Positions 17,053 to 26,187 of a stretch of 55,579 nucleotides of DNA are shown one piece after another. Within the stretch, counting starts at the first letter, position 1. Each line of letters begins with the position of its first letter. Both the position numbers and the translations under genes were made by a program. The notes beneath the pieces were generated by a model, which was not told the DNA's origin, did not search any database, and was given only the letters and a program-made list of their open reading frames with translations. This DNA comes from Candidatus Thorarchaeota archaeon (GTDB lineage Archaea; Asgardarchaeota; Thorarchaeia; Thorarchaeales; Thorarchaeaceae): the NCBI GenBank assembly GCA_029858305.1, contig JAOUFI010000008.1:1-55579 (forward strand), written 5' to 3'.

Positions 17053-17088
17053 GTTATATCCGTAGGTTATGGTACACCTTTAACCTAC
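17053..17088 (+). promoter_or_regulatory. metG promoter with 8-bp palindrome operator candidate
   Basis: GTTATAT (17053-17059) is the likely TATA element. Immediately after it, GTAGGTTA (17062-17069) and TAACCTAC (17081-17088) form a perfect inverted repeat with an 11-nt spacer that reaches the expected transcript start (about 17082). A repressor bound here would block initiation. The ~160-nt leader that follows also holds GGATACT/AGTATCC (17158-17180). Confidence 0.45.
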
Positions 17089-17091
17089 TTA

Positions 17092-17229
17092 CTGAAGGCG
17101 GGAAAAGAGCTCAACGAAAGAAACAATAGAAAACTAGTTTCAAGGGTTGCCTATGCGGGATACTGGAAAGAAGAGTATCCGGCATCTTTTGCAGACTTTC
17201 CTGTTCAGCGTAAGGTAGGCTGTAATTAA
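17092..17229 (+). other. Open frame without a normal start in the metG leader
   Basis: Between the metG promoter and the metG start a frame runs open for 45 codons after a CTG (17092), and further upstream to a stop near 17012, with no ATG, GTG or TTG. Its translation is protein-like, with 'RNNRKLVSRVAYAGYWKEEY' in the middle, and ends 'VQRKVGCN'. It could be a gene remnant, a leader peptide with an unusual start, or chance. I would not annotate it as a gene without conservation data. Confidence 0.2.
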
Positions 17230-17242
17230 ATTCGAAAGGAGT

Positions 17243-19297
17243 GTGACTAAACTGAGAACTTATCCCACTAAAGATCCAGTGCTTGTAACATGCGGACTAC
17301 CATATGCTAGTGGGCAGATGCACATCGGTCACCTCAGGACCTATGTACCTGCCGACGTATTTGTCAGACTCCTGAAGAAGATGCAAGTTGATGTTGCTTT
17401 CATCTGTGGGTCGGATACACATGGGACTCCAGTGTTGACAGCAGCAGAAGCAGCTGGAGTCAGCCCAAAAGAACTCTATACCAAGTATCATCAGTTCTAT
17501 CTGGATACCTTTCCAAAACTGCATATTAATTTCGATAACTATGGGACAACAGACGACCCTGAGAATATCGCTCGAACAATCCAAATCGTGAAAGAACTTC
17601 AGAAAAATGGATATATCTATCCCAAGAATCTTGATTCTCCCTACTGCGATAATGAGGGCAGGTCTCTTCCAGATAGATATGTACGTGGTGAGTGTCCGTA
17701 TTGCCATGTAGACGCTCGCGGAGATGAATGCGATCAAGGGTGTGGAAGATATCTAGAACCAGGTGAGATTCTGAACCCTCGATGTGCAATCTGCGGATCT
17801 CCAACTCGAACCATCACTCGCACGCACTACTACTTTAGATTATCATCCTTTGAAGACTTTCTGAAGAAATATCTCAACGATGTTGATGGTACAAAGATTG
17901 CCAAGAACTACGCTCTTGGCTGGGTGAATGAAGGTCTGAAAGATTGGTGTATCACAAGAGACTTAGAATGGGGCATCAAATATCCCGGCGATGAGAGTCT
18001 CACACTATATGTCTGGGTCGACGCTCCAATTCACTATATGTCAAGTACAGAGCAGTGGGCAAAGAAGATTAAGAAACCTGATGAATGGAAGAAATTCTGG
18101 CTTCCAGGTAGTGGTCGCTTAGTCCACTTCATCGGACAAGATATTGTCTACCATCATTGTCTATTCTGGCCTGCGATGTTGAAAGGAAGCGGCTACAATT
18201 TACCTTCTGCAATCGTTGCATCAGGAATGGTCAAGATACGAAGTCATAACTTCAGCCGCAGTAGAGGATATGTCGTTTGGATTCTAGACGATTACCTTGA
18301 GAGAGGTCTAGATCCTGATTATCTGCGCTACTATATGGTATCATTTACTGGGCATACACGTGACCTTGATTTCAGCTTTACTGCTTTCGCAGATAAAGTA
18401 AACACTGAGTTGGTCGGAACAATTGGGAACTTTATCTATCGTACTCTTCACTTTACCAAGAAGCATTTCGGTACAGTCCCGGAGGGTAAGTTTGACAAGA
18501 CATTGAAGCTGGAGGTAGAGAAATCTGTTGAAACCATCATTGATGCAGTCAATGAGTACGAACTGAAAAAGGCTTCAGATGAAATCCTTCGGTTAGCATC
18601 GATTGGAAATGAGTACTTTCAAACAAATCAACCTTGGGCGCTTGTCAAGGAAAACAAGACTAAATGTGGTGATGTACTATTCAATGCAGTTGCCTTAGTT
18701 AAAGCCATTACTATCTTCATTGATGCAATTATGCCAGGTACTGCTGAAACCATATGGAAGCAGCTCGGATTCAAAGGACCTGAGGTTCATAAAATCCCTC
18801 TTGTAGCAGCACTCGAGCCTGTGAAAACAGGTACTAGGATTGTTAATCCGCAACCAGTGATTTCAAAAATTGATGATGACCTCCTCGAGTCCTTGAAAAC
18901 GATTATTGATAATCGAATTAAGGCTGCTGAGAAAGCTGAGAGTGGTGAAGAACTAGTGGAAGAAAAGGAAATGATTACATTCGAATATTTCAAGAAACTC
19001 GATTTAAGAGCTGGAAAGATCCTGAAATGCGAACGTGTCCCCAAAAAGGATAAACTTCTACACCTTGAAGTGGATATTGGGACTGAAAAGCGAACAATCA
19101 TCACAGGGCTTGCAGATCAATACAAGCCAGAGGAACTCATCGGTATGACTGCCTTATTTCTAACCAATCTTGAACCAAAGAAGATAGGTGGCATCGAGAG
19201 TCATGGTATGATAATTGCAGTGGAGAAGGGTGATCAGCCTGGTCGATGGTTGCCAGTGAAATTGGACGGTGTTCCTCCAGGAAGCAAAGCTGCCTAG
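17243..19297 (+). CDS. metG: Methionyl-tRNA synthetase with C-terminal tRNA-binding domain
   Basis: A 684-residue class I aminoacyl-tRNA synthetase that charges tRNA-Met. Rossmann catalytic signature 'HIGH' is at residues 27-30. A zinc-knuckle insertion (about 148-190) has the cysteine pairs 'CPYC', 'CDQGC' and 'CAIC'. The KMSKS-loop equivalent is 'FSRSR' at about 337-341, the F-S-x-S-R form seen in archaeal enzymes. An anticodon-binding helical domain follows. The last ~110 residues ('FKKLDLRAGKIL' onward) are the Trbp111-like OB-fold domain that many archaea encode as a separate protein; here it is fused. The GTG start at 17243 has GGAG only 1 nt upstream, so initiation may not rely on it; no better in-frame start exists before the HIGH motif. 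Confidence 0.97.
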   Translation: MTKLRTYPTKDPVLVTCGLPYASGQMHIGHLRTYVPADVFVRLLKKMQVDVAFICGSDTHGTPVLTAAEAAGVSPKELYTKYHQFYLDTFPKLHINFDNYGTTDDPENIARTIQIVKELQKNGYIYPKNLDSPYCDNEGRSLPDRYVRGECPYCHVDARGDECDQGCGRYLEPGEILNPRCAICGSPTRTITRTHYYFRLSSFEDFLKKYLNDVDGTKIAKNYALGWVNEGLKDWCITRDLEWGIKYPGDESLTLYVWVDAPIHYMSSTEQWAKKIKKPDEWKKFWLPGSGRLVHFIGQDIVYHHCLFWPAMLKGSGYNLPSAIVASGMVKIRSHNFSRSRGYVVWILDDYLERGLDPDYLRYYMVSFTGHTRDLDFSFTAFADKVNTELVGTIGNFIYRTLHFTKKHFGTVPEGKFDKTLKLEVEKSVETIIDAVNEYELKKASDEILRLASIGNEYFQTNQPWALVKENKTKCGDVLFNAVALVKAITIFIDAIMPGTAETIWKQLGFKGPEVHKIPLVAALEPVKTGTRIVNPQPVISKIDDDLLESLKTIIDNRIKAAEKAESGEELVEEKEMITFEYFKKLDLRAGKILKCERVPKKDKLLHLEVDIGTEKRTIITGLADQYKPEELIGMTALFLTNLEPKKIGGIESHGMIIAVEKGDQPGRWLPVKLDGVPPGSKAA

Positions 19298-19459
19298 ATA
19301 ACTCTAAACGATGGGGTGGATTCGCCCCATCTTGTCTTTCATTATAGGCCTTCAATAGTTTCGATTTACATTTATCACTAATTTCTGTGGAAATTGACTC
19401 AAAGGATCGAATACAGGTTAGCTAATTATTCATTAATGGCATAACCAAAAGAATAATAA

Positions 19460-19471
19460 TAACTATTGTTA
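19460..19471 (+). promoter_or_regulatory. Operator TAACTATTGTTA (shared palindrome, site 1)
   Basis: This is the reverse complement of the TAACAATAGTTA found upstream of the ABC exporter and the SDR genes. It lies between an AT-rich TATA-like stretch (19451-19459) and the ATG at 19482, so the mRNA would be essentially leaderless and a bound repressor would cover the start site. Confidence 0.65.
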
Positions 19472-19481
19472 CTTATTTACT

Positions 19482-20534
19482 ATGAAAAGACTCGCTTTCG
19501 GACTCTTTGCGTTACTCACATTATTAATTTTCATCCCTTCAATTACAGCCCATGTACCTATATCTGCGCAGGATGGGGAAACACTAGAAACAGCATACAA
19601 TATCGAGGACCCTACTAAGTCTTGGGTAATATATTCGAACTTGCATGAGGGCGCAGAACCCCAATATTTTGCATTTGATATTGAAGCTGGAACAAAAATA
19701 ACAATGATGTTGGCAATTCCAGTAAACACTGATCCGAGCGTATTTCAACCATCAATTGCACTCATGGGGCCCGGTCTTGCCAATTCAAGTTCAATACCCA
19801 GTTATCTAGAGATTCCTGAATCAGTAGGTGTTATGATCTTTGAAAGTGAGTCAGCAACATTGGCATACGAAGGATTTACGCCAACCAGTTTCTATGAACT
19901 TATTCAACTAGAAATAATAGCTCCTCAAACAGGTGAATACTATTTTGCTGTCTATGAGCCAAATATGGGTGGTTCTTTTTCAATTGCATTAGGATATGTG
20001 GAATCATTCACACTAGATGAATGGGTACTAGTTCCATTCAATGTAATGATAATTCACCAGTGGAATGGGCAGAGTCTCCTAATGATCTTATCTCCAATGA
20101 TTTTTACCATCATCCTTGGTATGACATATCTTCTGTATCGTAGAGCTGAATTTCCAGCACTTGAAAATCCTATCAGTTGGATTGGAGCTATTGGTGCTCT
20201 CTTATTCATTGGAAGTGGTGTGACAATTTTCTATGAGATGGTTATTGCCGCTCTTGCATCAGTAGATATGCAGCTGATAATTACTTTCGTCTTTGGGCTA
20301 CTTCCAATACTTCTTGGTTATTACGTACTTCGCATTTTAATCAATGAGAATTGGTATGATCAAAAAGCTAAGCGAATTCGGCTATTGGTATTGGGACTAA
20401 TAGGGCCCTTTCTTTGGGCTGGTCTCCTAATCGGTCCTCTCCTTGTGATCATATGTTCATTTCTTTCTTCAGGCAAAGTACTAAGAAAAACGAGTGCGAT
20501 TAGTAACGAAGCACCATCACTGGTTCCCCAATAG
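19482..20534 (+). CDS. Secreted-domain/membrane protein of unknown function in the exporter gene cluster
   Basis: A 350-residue protein. A signal peptide (about 2-24) is followed by a beta-rich extracellular region to about residue 185; it contains 'YFAFDIEAGTKITMML' and 'TGEYYFAVYEP', reminiscent of PPC/cohesin-like secretory modules. Four hydrophobic helices then cover about 195-330, and a polar tail follows. No family is firmly recognised. It is transcribed just before the heterodimeric ABC exporter and carries the same operator sequence, so it probably shares regulation with it, perhaps as an accessory or stress-sensing membrane protein (inference). Confidence 0.7.
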   Translation: MKRLAFGLFALLTLLIFIPSITAHVPISAQDGETLETAYNIEDPTKSWVIYSNLHEGAEPQYFAFDIEAGTKITMMLAIPVNTDPSVFQPSIALMGPGLANSSSIPSYLEIPESVGVMIFESESATLAYEGFTPTSFYELIQLEIIAPQTGEYYFAVYEPNMGGSFSIALGYVESFTLDEWVLVPFNVMIIHQWNGQSLLMILSPMIFTIILGMTYLLYRRAEFPALENPISWIGAIGALLFIGSGVTIFYEMVIAALASVDMQLIITFVFGLLPILLGYYVLRILINENWYDQKAKRIRLLVLGLIGPFLWAGLLIGPLLVIICSFLSSGKVLRKTSAISNEAPSLVPQ

Positions 20535-20551
20535 TTTCTCTTCCGAAAAGA

Positions 20552-20578
20552 TTATATAATATAAATTAACAATAGTTA
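20552..20578 (+). promoter_or_regulatory. Exporter promoter: TATA plus operator TAACAATAGTTA (site 2)
   Basis: TTATATAATATAAATT (20552-20567) is a strong TATA region. TAACAATAGTTA (20567-20578) follows directly, between TATA and the expected start site near 20582. The identical 12-mer occurs at 32431 and, inverted, at 19460. Confidence 0.7.
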
Positions 20579-20643
20579 TTTAATCTTGAGGTAATCTGCA
20601 TTAGTGCAGTTATTAAAGTTTTTATTGATTATTTTGAGAGAGA

Positions 20644-22464
20644 TTGAAGATGTTAGCGGAAGGAAGAAAGCGGTACACTAGTGCCATGTCATATATTCTG
20701 GGTGGAATGAGGAAACATCCATTTCTAACCGTTGCTGCGCTACTGCTGACTCTAGTTGCATCGTTAATGACCGCCCTTCCATTTGTTCTTATTGGGCAGG
20801 CTATCGATGTGCTTAGCATTGAAGGATTCGGTACTGGTTTCTATGTTATTGTGTTTGCAATTGTTTTGCTAGGATTAGCATATTTAGGCAGTAATTTTAC
20901 TGCTGGTTGGCTATGGGCAGCAGTTGTGACTGGATGGGAACGTGATGCGAGACAAGAGTTGTTTGAATCCCTTCAAGAGCATAGCATGGCTTTTCATGAT
21001 CAAATCGATAGCAAGAAACTCCTCTCAATCTCAATGCAGGATCTCAACTGGATTAGAATGTCTCTAAATCCTGGACTACGGATGTTCATTGCTGGATTAC
21101 TGTCCTATGGCATCACAATAATCATTCTGTGGAATATTGACATCATCATTGGTCTGATTATGGCTGTAGGATTGATTCCTTACCTCTACTTTTCATATCG
21201 ATATGCAAATGTTGTCGAACCGGTCCGTCGCCAACGTGCAGAGAGAATGGAGAAACTGACGGCTTCCTCACAGGAGGTCTTCAGAGGAATCGAGGTTGTT
21301 AGAGCGTTTGGGTCTGAAAAGAGAGAGAAAGATAAGTTCGATATCGTAAGTGGAAATTATGCAAAGTCTGTAGAACAAGAGGGGCGACTATCTGCCTTCT
21401 TCTATCCGCAGCTTATCATTCTTGTCATTACAACAATTGCGTTTCTTGTTGGAGGACTTCAGTTAGGCGGCCTGCAATTAAGTCAGAGTGTAATCACAAC
21501 AGGCGGACTCGTTCAGATTCTCACCTTGCTTCTTGCCATAGATGCGCAGAACTTCATGCTTCCAAGAACTCTTCTAATGATCCGTGGAAGTCTTGTCAAT
21601 GCAAATCGAATCATCGATCTATTGAACTGGCAGGATCCACTTACTGAACCGGATGGCAAACCTTTGGAAGTCGACTGGTCTGGGGACATTGTCTTTCATA
21701 ATGTAAGTTTTCGCTATCCTAGTGAGAATGGAAACTCAAGGTACGTGCTAAAGAACATTGATTTCAGAATACCCGGTGGCTCGAAAGTTGCACTCATTGG
21801 CAGTCCTGGAGGCGGGAAGAGCTCTATCTTGAAGCTACTTCTTCGGTTTTATGATCCAACTGAAGGTTTCATCACAGTAGGCGGAACAGACCTCCGACAG
21901 ATTCGTTCTGATCAAGTTCGAAAGGCTGTTGGATTGGTTGAACAGGATGTGTTCCTGTTTAAGATGTCAATTAGGGATAATATTGCATATGGTAATCCAA
22001 ATGCCTCTCAAGAGGCTATAACTCAGGCTGCAATAAAGGCTCAAGCTCATGAATTCATTCAGGAGATGACGCAAGGCTATGACACACAAGTTGGTGAGAG
22101 AGGTTTCACCTTGAGTGGTGGACAACGCCAAAGGCTAGCTATTGCGCGTGCTCTAATGCATAATCCTCATATCTTACTACTTGATGACTCAACGAGTGCG
22201 ATTGATGCGAGAACAGAGTATCTAATGCGGAATGCTTTGGCAGAGGCGATGAATAATAGAACTAGTATTACTGTGACGCAACGGCTGAGAACATTACTAG
22301 AGTCTGATATTGTCATTATTGTAGACAAAGGCATGCTGATAGCTATTGGTTCACATGACGAACTCATACGGACTTCATCTCATTATAGGAAGATCTTTGA
22401 GCGTCTGCCAGAAACACGGAAACTCCTTGAGGAAGTTCCCGGGCAGGAGGTTGTAGTGGCATGA
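20644..22464 (+). CDS. ABC exporter half-transporter, degenerate-site subunit
   Basis: A 606-residue type IV (MdlB/TmrAB-like) exporter subunit: six membrane helices (about 20-310) and one nucleotide-binding domain (about 345-590). Walker A is 'GSPGGGKS' near 386, the signature is 'LSGGQ' near 490, and Walker B is 'LLLDDSTS' near 512. The catalytic Glu is Asp and the H-loop His is Gln ('VTQRL' near 543), so this subunit's own site is degenerate. Its stop overlaps the ATG of the next gene (ATGA at 22461-22464), typical for two subunits of a heterodimer. The start is TTG 20644 or ATG 20650. A lipid or drug exporter is likely. Confidence 0.92.
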   Translation: MKMLAEGRKRYTSAMSYILGGMRKHPFLTVAALLLTLVASLMTALPFVLIGQAIDVLSIEGFGTGFYVIVFAIVLLGLAYLGSNFTAGWLWAAVVTGWERDARQELFESLQEHSMAFHDQIDSKKLLSISMQDLNWIRMSLNPGLRMFIAGLLSYGITIIILWNIDIIIGLIMAVGLIPYLYFSYRYANVVEPVRRQRAERMEKLTASSQEVFRGIEVVRAFGSEKREKDKFDIVSGNYAKSVEQEGRLSAFFYPQLIILVITTIAFLVGGLQLGGLQLSQSVITTGGLVQILTLLLAIDAQNFMLPRTLLMIRGSLVNANRIIDLLNWQDPLTEPDGKPLEVDWSGDIVFHNVSFRYPSENGNSRYVLKNIDFRIPGGSKVALIGSPGGGKSSILKLLLRFYDPTEGFITVGGTDLRQIRSDQVRKAVGLVEQDVFLFKMSIRDNIAYGNPNASQEAITQAAIKAQAHEFIQEMTQGYDTQVGERGFTLSGGQRQRLAIARALMHNPHILLLDDSTSAIDARTEYLMRNALAEAMNNRTSITVTQRLRTLLESDIVIIVDKGMLIAIGSHDELIRTSSHYRKIFERLPETRKLLEEVPGQEVVVA

Positions 22465-24317
22465 GTAATAGTCGTGGACCACCTTCAAGGACCAGTAAGA
22501 AGCGGAGCCGCCCTGTGAGTGTTCTTCTAAGAAGGATGGGCGGATACTTTCGTGGATTTAGAAAAATCGTTATTATTGGTGCTTTCCTAGCTATCGCGTC
22601 GAGTATTATCGATGCCATCAGTCCACTTTTGCTCTCATCTGGAATTGATACTATAGTTGAGCTGATTGCTGGTTCAGATGTACTCTCAGCTATTCTACCT
22701 CTTGTGCTGCTCTATTTTGGATTGAGACTCGCTAGCTGGATTGCCGGTTCCTTCTATACTTGGGTCATCGCAAGGGCTCAAGCTGGATTCGTCCAGAGTG
22801 TGCAGAAAGATGTCCATGCCCATTTAATCGATGCAGATCTTTCCTATCACAAATTAGAGCAGAGTGGTAATGTCACCTCGAGAGTTACCTCGGACACAGA
22901 TGCGCTAAGCATTGGTATTCAGGTTCTAATGGACATTTCAAGCCAGCTTGTTCTTCTAGTTGTCACATTCCTGGTTCTATGGTTCACATCACCGATTGTG
23001 GCTCTCACTGCGTTGATTACAGTACCAGTTGTTATTGTTATGACTGTTCTATATGGTACAATCGGACAGCGCACAATGCTTGCTACACAGAGAGCATACG
23101 GCCAAGTATCTGGGCAAATCGCTGAGAATCTAAGTGGCATCCAAATTGCTAAAGCATTCAATAGAGAGAAAGAGACCTCTACTCAATTATTACAATTGAA
23201 TCAGGAAGCATACAAACACAACTTCCGATTGACTATGTTCTTCACATTCCTGTTTCCTACATTCCAAGCAACTGCAGTCTTCATCACTGCTGCTGTTCTT
23301 TTTGTTGGAGCTGGATTAGCTTTTGGAACTGTAGCTGTGATTAGCATCGGTGAATTATTCCTTGGAGTTATTCTTGTTCAGCGGTTTATGTTCCCGCTCA
23401 TTTTGGTCAGTCTGAATGGCACTCAAGTCCAAGCATCATTAGGTGCGATGGATCGAATTTCAGATGTCCTAGAGGCAAAACGTGCATTGACGGAATCTCC
23501 TAATGCTGTCGTTCTTGAGAAGGAAAGCGACGGGATCGTTTTTGATAACGTTACATTCTCATATCTTTCAGGATCAGAAGTTCTTCAGGATGTGAGTTTC
23601 AAGATAAATCCTGGAGAGACTGTGGCGATTGTTGGTAAGACTGGAGCAGGGAAATCCACAATTGCATCTCTAATCAATCGATTCTATGATCCACAAGAAG
23701 GTCGCATCCTAATAGGAGACCAGGACATACGAGACATTACCTTGAAGTCGCTGCATGATGCAGTATCGTTAGTTGCACAAGAGCCATATCTCTTCGATGG
23801 AACAGTCCTTGAAAACATGAAGTATGGAGCGCCGGAAATTACGGATGAGGAGGTAAAGGAAATTTGCACACTCACTCTAGCGTGCGAGTTTCTCGATACG
23901 CTACCAAATGGTTATGATTCTCTTGTTCTTGAAGGAGGAAAGAATTTGAGTTCTGGACAGAGGCAAATGATTACCATCGTACGAACCTTACTTGCTAATC
24001 CAAGAATTCTAATTCTTGACGAAGCCACAAGCCGACTCGATGCATATTCTGAATCCTTAGTTCAGTATGCTCAGGAAAAATTGTTTGCAACTCGAACAAC
24101 AGTTGTGATTGCACATAGACTTAGTACTATCGCAAATGCAGACCGAATCTTCGTGTTCGACCAGGGTCGCCTTGTTGAAACAGGTTCTCATGATGAGCTC
24201 TTGAAAATCAATGGAATCTACAAGTCCCTCTATGAAACCTATTATGCTCATCAGGGTATTCAAGAACTTTCAGTTGATACACTTGAAACTGAGGCGCCTA
24301 TTGATGCATCTAGATAA
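22461..24317 (+). CDS. ABC exporter half-transporter, catalytic-site subunit
   Basis: A 618-residue exporter subunit: a basic N-terminus, six membrane helices (about 30-320) and one nucleotide-binding domain (about 355-600). Walker A is 'GKTGAGKS' near 391, Walker B 'LILDEATS' near 516 keeps the catalytic Glu, and the H-loop 'IAHRL' keeps His. The signature is 'LSSGQ' rather than LSGGQ (near 495). Because each ATP site pairs Walker A/B of one subunit with the signature of the other, the weak signature here falls in the same composite site as the Asp/Gln changes of the partner, giving one dead and one canonical site. It overlaps the upstream subunit by 4 bp. Confidence 0.93.
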   Translation: MSNSRGPPSRTSKKRSRPVSVLLRRMGGYFRGFRKIVIIGAFLAIASSIIDAISPLLLSSGIDTIVELIAGSDVLSAILPLVLLYFGLRLASWIAGSFYTWVIARAQAGFVQSVQKDVHAHLIDADLSYHKLEQSGNVTSRVTSDTDALSIGIQVLMDISSQLVLLVVTFLVLWFTSPIVALTALITVPVVIVMTVLYGTIGQRTMLATQRAYGQVSGQIAENLSGIQIAKAFNREKETSTQLLQLNQEAYKHNFRLTMFFTFLFPTFQATAVFITAAVLFVGAGLAFGTVAVISIGELFLGVILVQRFMFPLILVSLNGTQVQASLGAMDRISDVLEAKRALTESPNAVVLEKESDGIVFDNVTFSYLSGSEVLQDVSFKINPGETVAIVGKTGAGKSTIASLINRFYDPQEGRILIGDQDIRDITLKSLHDAVSLVAQEPYLFDGTVLENMKYGAPEITDEEVKEICTLTLACEFLDTLPNGYDSLVLEGGKNLSSGQRQMITIVRTLLANPRILILDEATSRLDAYSESLVQYAQEKLFATRTTVVIAHRLSTIANADRIFVFDQGRLVETGSHDELLKINGIYKSLYETYYAHQGIQELSVDTLETEAPIDASR

Positions 24318-24330
24318 ACAGGTTGGATGA

Positions 24331-24798
24331 TTAAGATGCTTCAAAGAGCTTTTTGACTGTAGATCTAAGTGAAAGAGACTTCTCTTGGTCAATTGCTCCC
24401 TCATTTCTCCAGAATATCTCTCCATGTTTATCAACAAGAAAGACATAGATTGTTTCTTCATTTTCTATCTCTAATGTTTCTTTGAATGGCGTTTTTTCGA
24501 TGTAGAGTGTGATTGTTCTTTTCCTCGTATCAACCGATCTAATCCCTGCTCTCATGCCACCGTCTATGAACCTTCTATATACGAAGTTCATCTTTCTTAT
24601 TGTTGGCAGTTCATAAAAATCAAGTTCTGAATATTTCTCCATCAATTCAGTCAACAGAGGAATCCAAGAGTCAACAAGGGTTTGATGCCATTGCTGAAAT
24701 GCTACTAACACTACATTCAATTTTCCTTTCAGTTGAGATGGGATCTCGAGTTTGTCTTGATTTAAGTTTTCAGCAATGAGATGAGGGAATTTTGGCAT
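24331..24798 (-). CDS. Thioredoxin-fold-like protein without CXXC
   Basis: A 155-residue protein. The order 'KGKLNVVLVAFQQWHQ', then 'FYELPTIRKMN', 'GGMRAGI', 'TITLYIEK' and 'IYVFLVDKHGEIFWRNEG' follows a thioredoxin/peroxiredoxin-like fold such as ATP10-type or AhpC/TSA-like proteins. There is no CXXC or peroxidatic cysteine, so ordinary thiol chemistry is not expected. It is convergent with the ABC exporter and divergent from the FMN-binding protein. The minus-strand ATG has GGAGTT about 8 nt upstream, and the promoter carries the shared operator at 24826-24837. It probably belongs to the same stress or detoxification response; the role is inferred from context only. Confidence 0.7.
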   Translation of the reverse strand: MPKFPHLIAENLNQDKLEIPSQLKGKLNVVLVAFQQWHQTLVDSWIPLLTELMEKYSELDFYELPTIRKMNFVYRRFIDGGMRAGIRSVDTRKRTITLYIEKTPFKETLEIENEETIYVFLVDKHGEIFWRNEGAIDQEKSLSLRSTVKKLFEAS

Positions 24799-24825
24799 AT
24801 CTTGTAACTCCTATGTGAATATATT

Positions 24826-24837
24826 TAACTATCGTTA
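24826..24837. promoter_or_regulatory. Operator TAACTATCGTTA between divergent promoters (site 3)
   Basis: A perfect TAAC-N4-GTTA palindrome in the 102-bp gap between the divergent genes at 24798 (-) and 24901 (+). AATATATTTAAC lies on one side and a TATA-like AATATTGAT (minus strand) on the other, so one bound dimer could control both genes. Confidence 0.65.
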
Positions 24838-24900
24838 TCAATATTGTCCTATGGATTTTTAAAACAAGAAACCGTCTATACGCGAGTTGGAGAAAAAAAA

Positions 24901-25347
24901 ATGGAAAGCAATACAGAAGTAATGCAGCGGATAAAGAAGGTCATTAATTCTCAGAGTATCGCAGTTCTTGGTACTTCAAAGAATGACGAACCCTACTCAT
25001 GTCTAGTTGCATATGCTGTGACAGATGATGTTAGTCACTTTATATTTGCGACAATGCGTCAGCGACTAAAATACAGAAACCTATCAGTCAATCCAAGAGT
25101 TTCATTAATCATTGATGATAGAAGTGAGAAATCAAGTGATTTCAATGAAACTACTTCAATTACTGTTATAGGGACTGCAAGGGATATCGTTGGCCCTGAA
25201 CGTGATAAGAATGCTGCCCTTCTCTTGAGACGGCATCCTTCTCTAACAGATTTTGTTATTTCCCCTGAATGCGCGGTTATCCGAGTTGATGTTGACAAAA
25301 TCTACGTGGTGAGTGAATTTGAATCAGTTGTAACAATTGGAAAATAG
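24901..25347 (+). CDS. Pyridoxamine 5'-phosphate oxidase-like FMN-binding protein
   Basis: A 148-residue protein from ATG 24901, chosen over the TTG at 24844 because GGAG lies 8 nt before it and the upstream frame would overlap the promoter. The split-barrel pattern is clear: 'IAVLGTSKNDEPYSCLV', 'FIFATMRQRLKYRNL' and 'VSLIIDDRS' match PNPOx-like flavin-binding proteins. Members use FMN or F420 to reduce or bind diverse substrates; the exact substrate is unknown. It is divergent from the thioredoxin-fold gene and shares the palindromic operator with it, placing it in the same putative regulon as the exporter and the SDR. Confidence 0.85.
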   Translation: MESNTEVMQRIKKVINSQSIAVLGTSKNDEPYSCLVAYAVTDDVSHFIFATMRQRLKYRNLSVNPRVSLIIDDRSEKSSDFNETTSITVIGTARDIVGPERDKNAALLLRRHPSLTDFVISPECAVIRVDVDKIYVVSEFESVVTIGK

Positions 25348-25370
25348 ACTAATCCGCAATCAGATTTCTT

Positions 25371-26063
25371 TCAAAGATCAATCCTTGTGTCTGCATCTCT
25401 ATTCACGCCAATTCTTTCCATAAGAGAACCAATTGGATCTATATAGAACCGATGGTTGCAGGTAAGACATTTAACGGTGCTATTGTCTTCTACTTCATAA
25501 TCACGATAGTTATGTGAAATATGGCACCAAGGGCATTTCGCTCTGGTCCCTGCAAAAGATGGAAGATCCTTGTTAATCGATCGATACCTATATGGAAATG
25601 GATCAATATACTGCTTTGCGGCTGTTCGTCCAATGATACCAAGGACTATACAGTAGTCCATGAAAATGAGAACTAGAAAAACTGGTTGCATCCACTCAGG
25701 CAATGCGGTAATAACTGACAAAACTGCGGGAAAGGGGATAAAGAGAAGTTGTGCAACGACCGTAAGCATCATTCCCTGAGTCAACCACGCCTTGCCATTT
25801 TTTTTGCATCGATACGACCACAGATACTTAGCTGTGAGTGTGTTGGCAACTCCTACAATCACTGATAAAGCTATGAAAGCAAGCAGAACGGTGGGCCAGA
25901 CATTTGCTAGTATAATGCCGTGAGTATATCCCGCCACATACCATAATATAAGCAATCCAGGGAACAATGGATAGGTGAGGATAAACAATAGCAATCCGTT
26001 GAAGAAGGAATATACCACATCTGTCAACAGATTAAGTTCATTCCTTTCTGGGAGTCCCTCCAT
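25371..26063 (-). CDS. Four-helix membrane protein with C-terminal zinc ribbon
   Basis: A 230-residue protein. Four hydrophobic helices (about 15-145) include the 'GVANTLTAKYLW' motif between helices two and three, matching the module in the proteins at 16265, 30175 and 54411. A soluble C-terminal zinc ribbon ('CPWC' near 177 and 'CLTC' near 200) follows. The motif and layout make it a single-module version of the 30175 protein. The ATG at 26063 is the natural start. It is convergent with the flavoprotein gene. The function is unknown; a membrane protein with a cytoplasmic metal-binding tail could sense or recruit something at the membrane (inference). Confidence 0.75.
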   Translation of the reverse strand: MEGLPERNELNLLTDVVYSFFNGLLLFILTYPLFPGLLILWYVAGYTHGIILANVWPTVLLAFIALSVIVGVANTLTAKYLWSYRCKKNGKAWLTQGMMLTVVAQLLFIPFPAVLSVITALPEWMQPVFLVLIFMDYCIVLGIIGRTAAKQYIDPFPYRYRSINKDLPSFAGTRAKCPWCHISHNYRDYEVEDNSTVKCLTCNHRFYIDPIGSLMERIGVNRDADTRIDL

Positions 26064-26187
26064 CAGAATCCCTCTTCATTCATTCTGGATTCTATAATCC
26101 TTACAAATTGTCTTAACGATTCTGGTTTCAGTACATATTCTTTTACAAGGATGAGAACCCTTTAGTACGAGTGCCGCATTATAAGAA

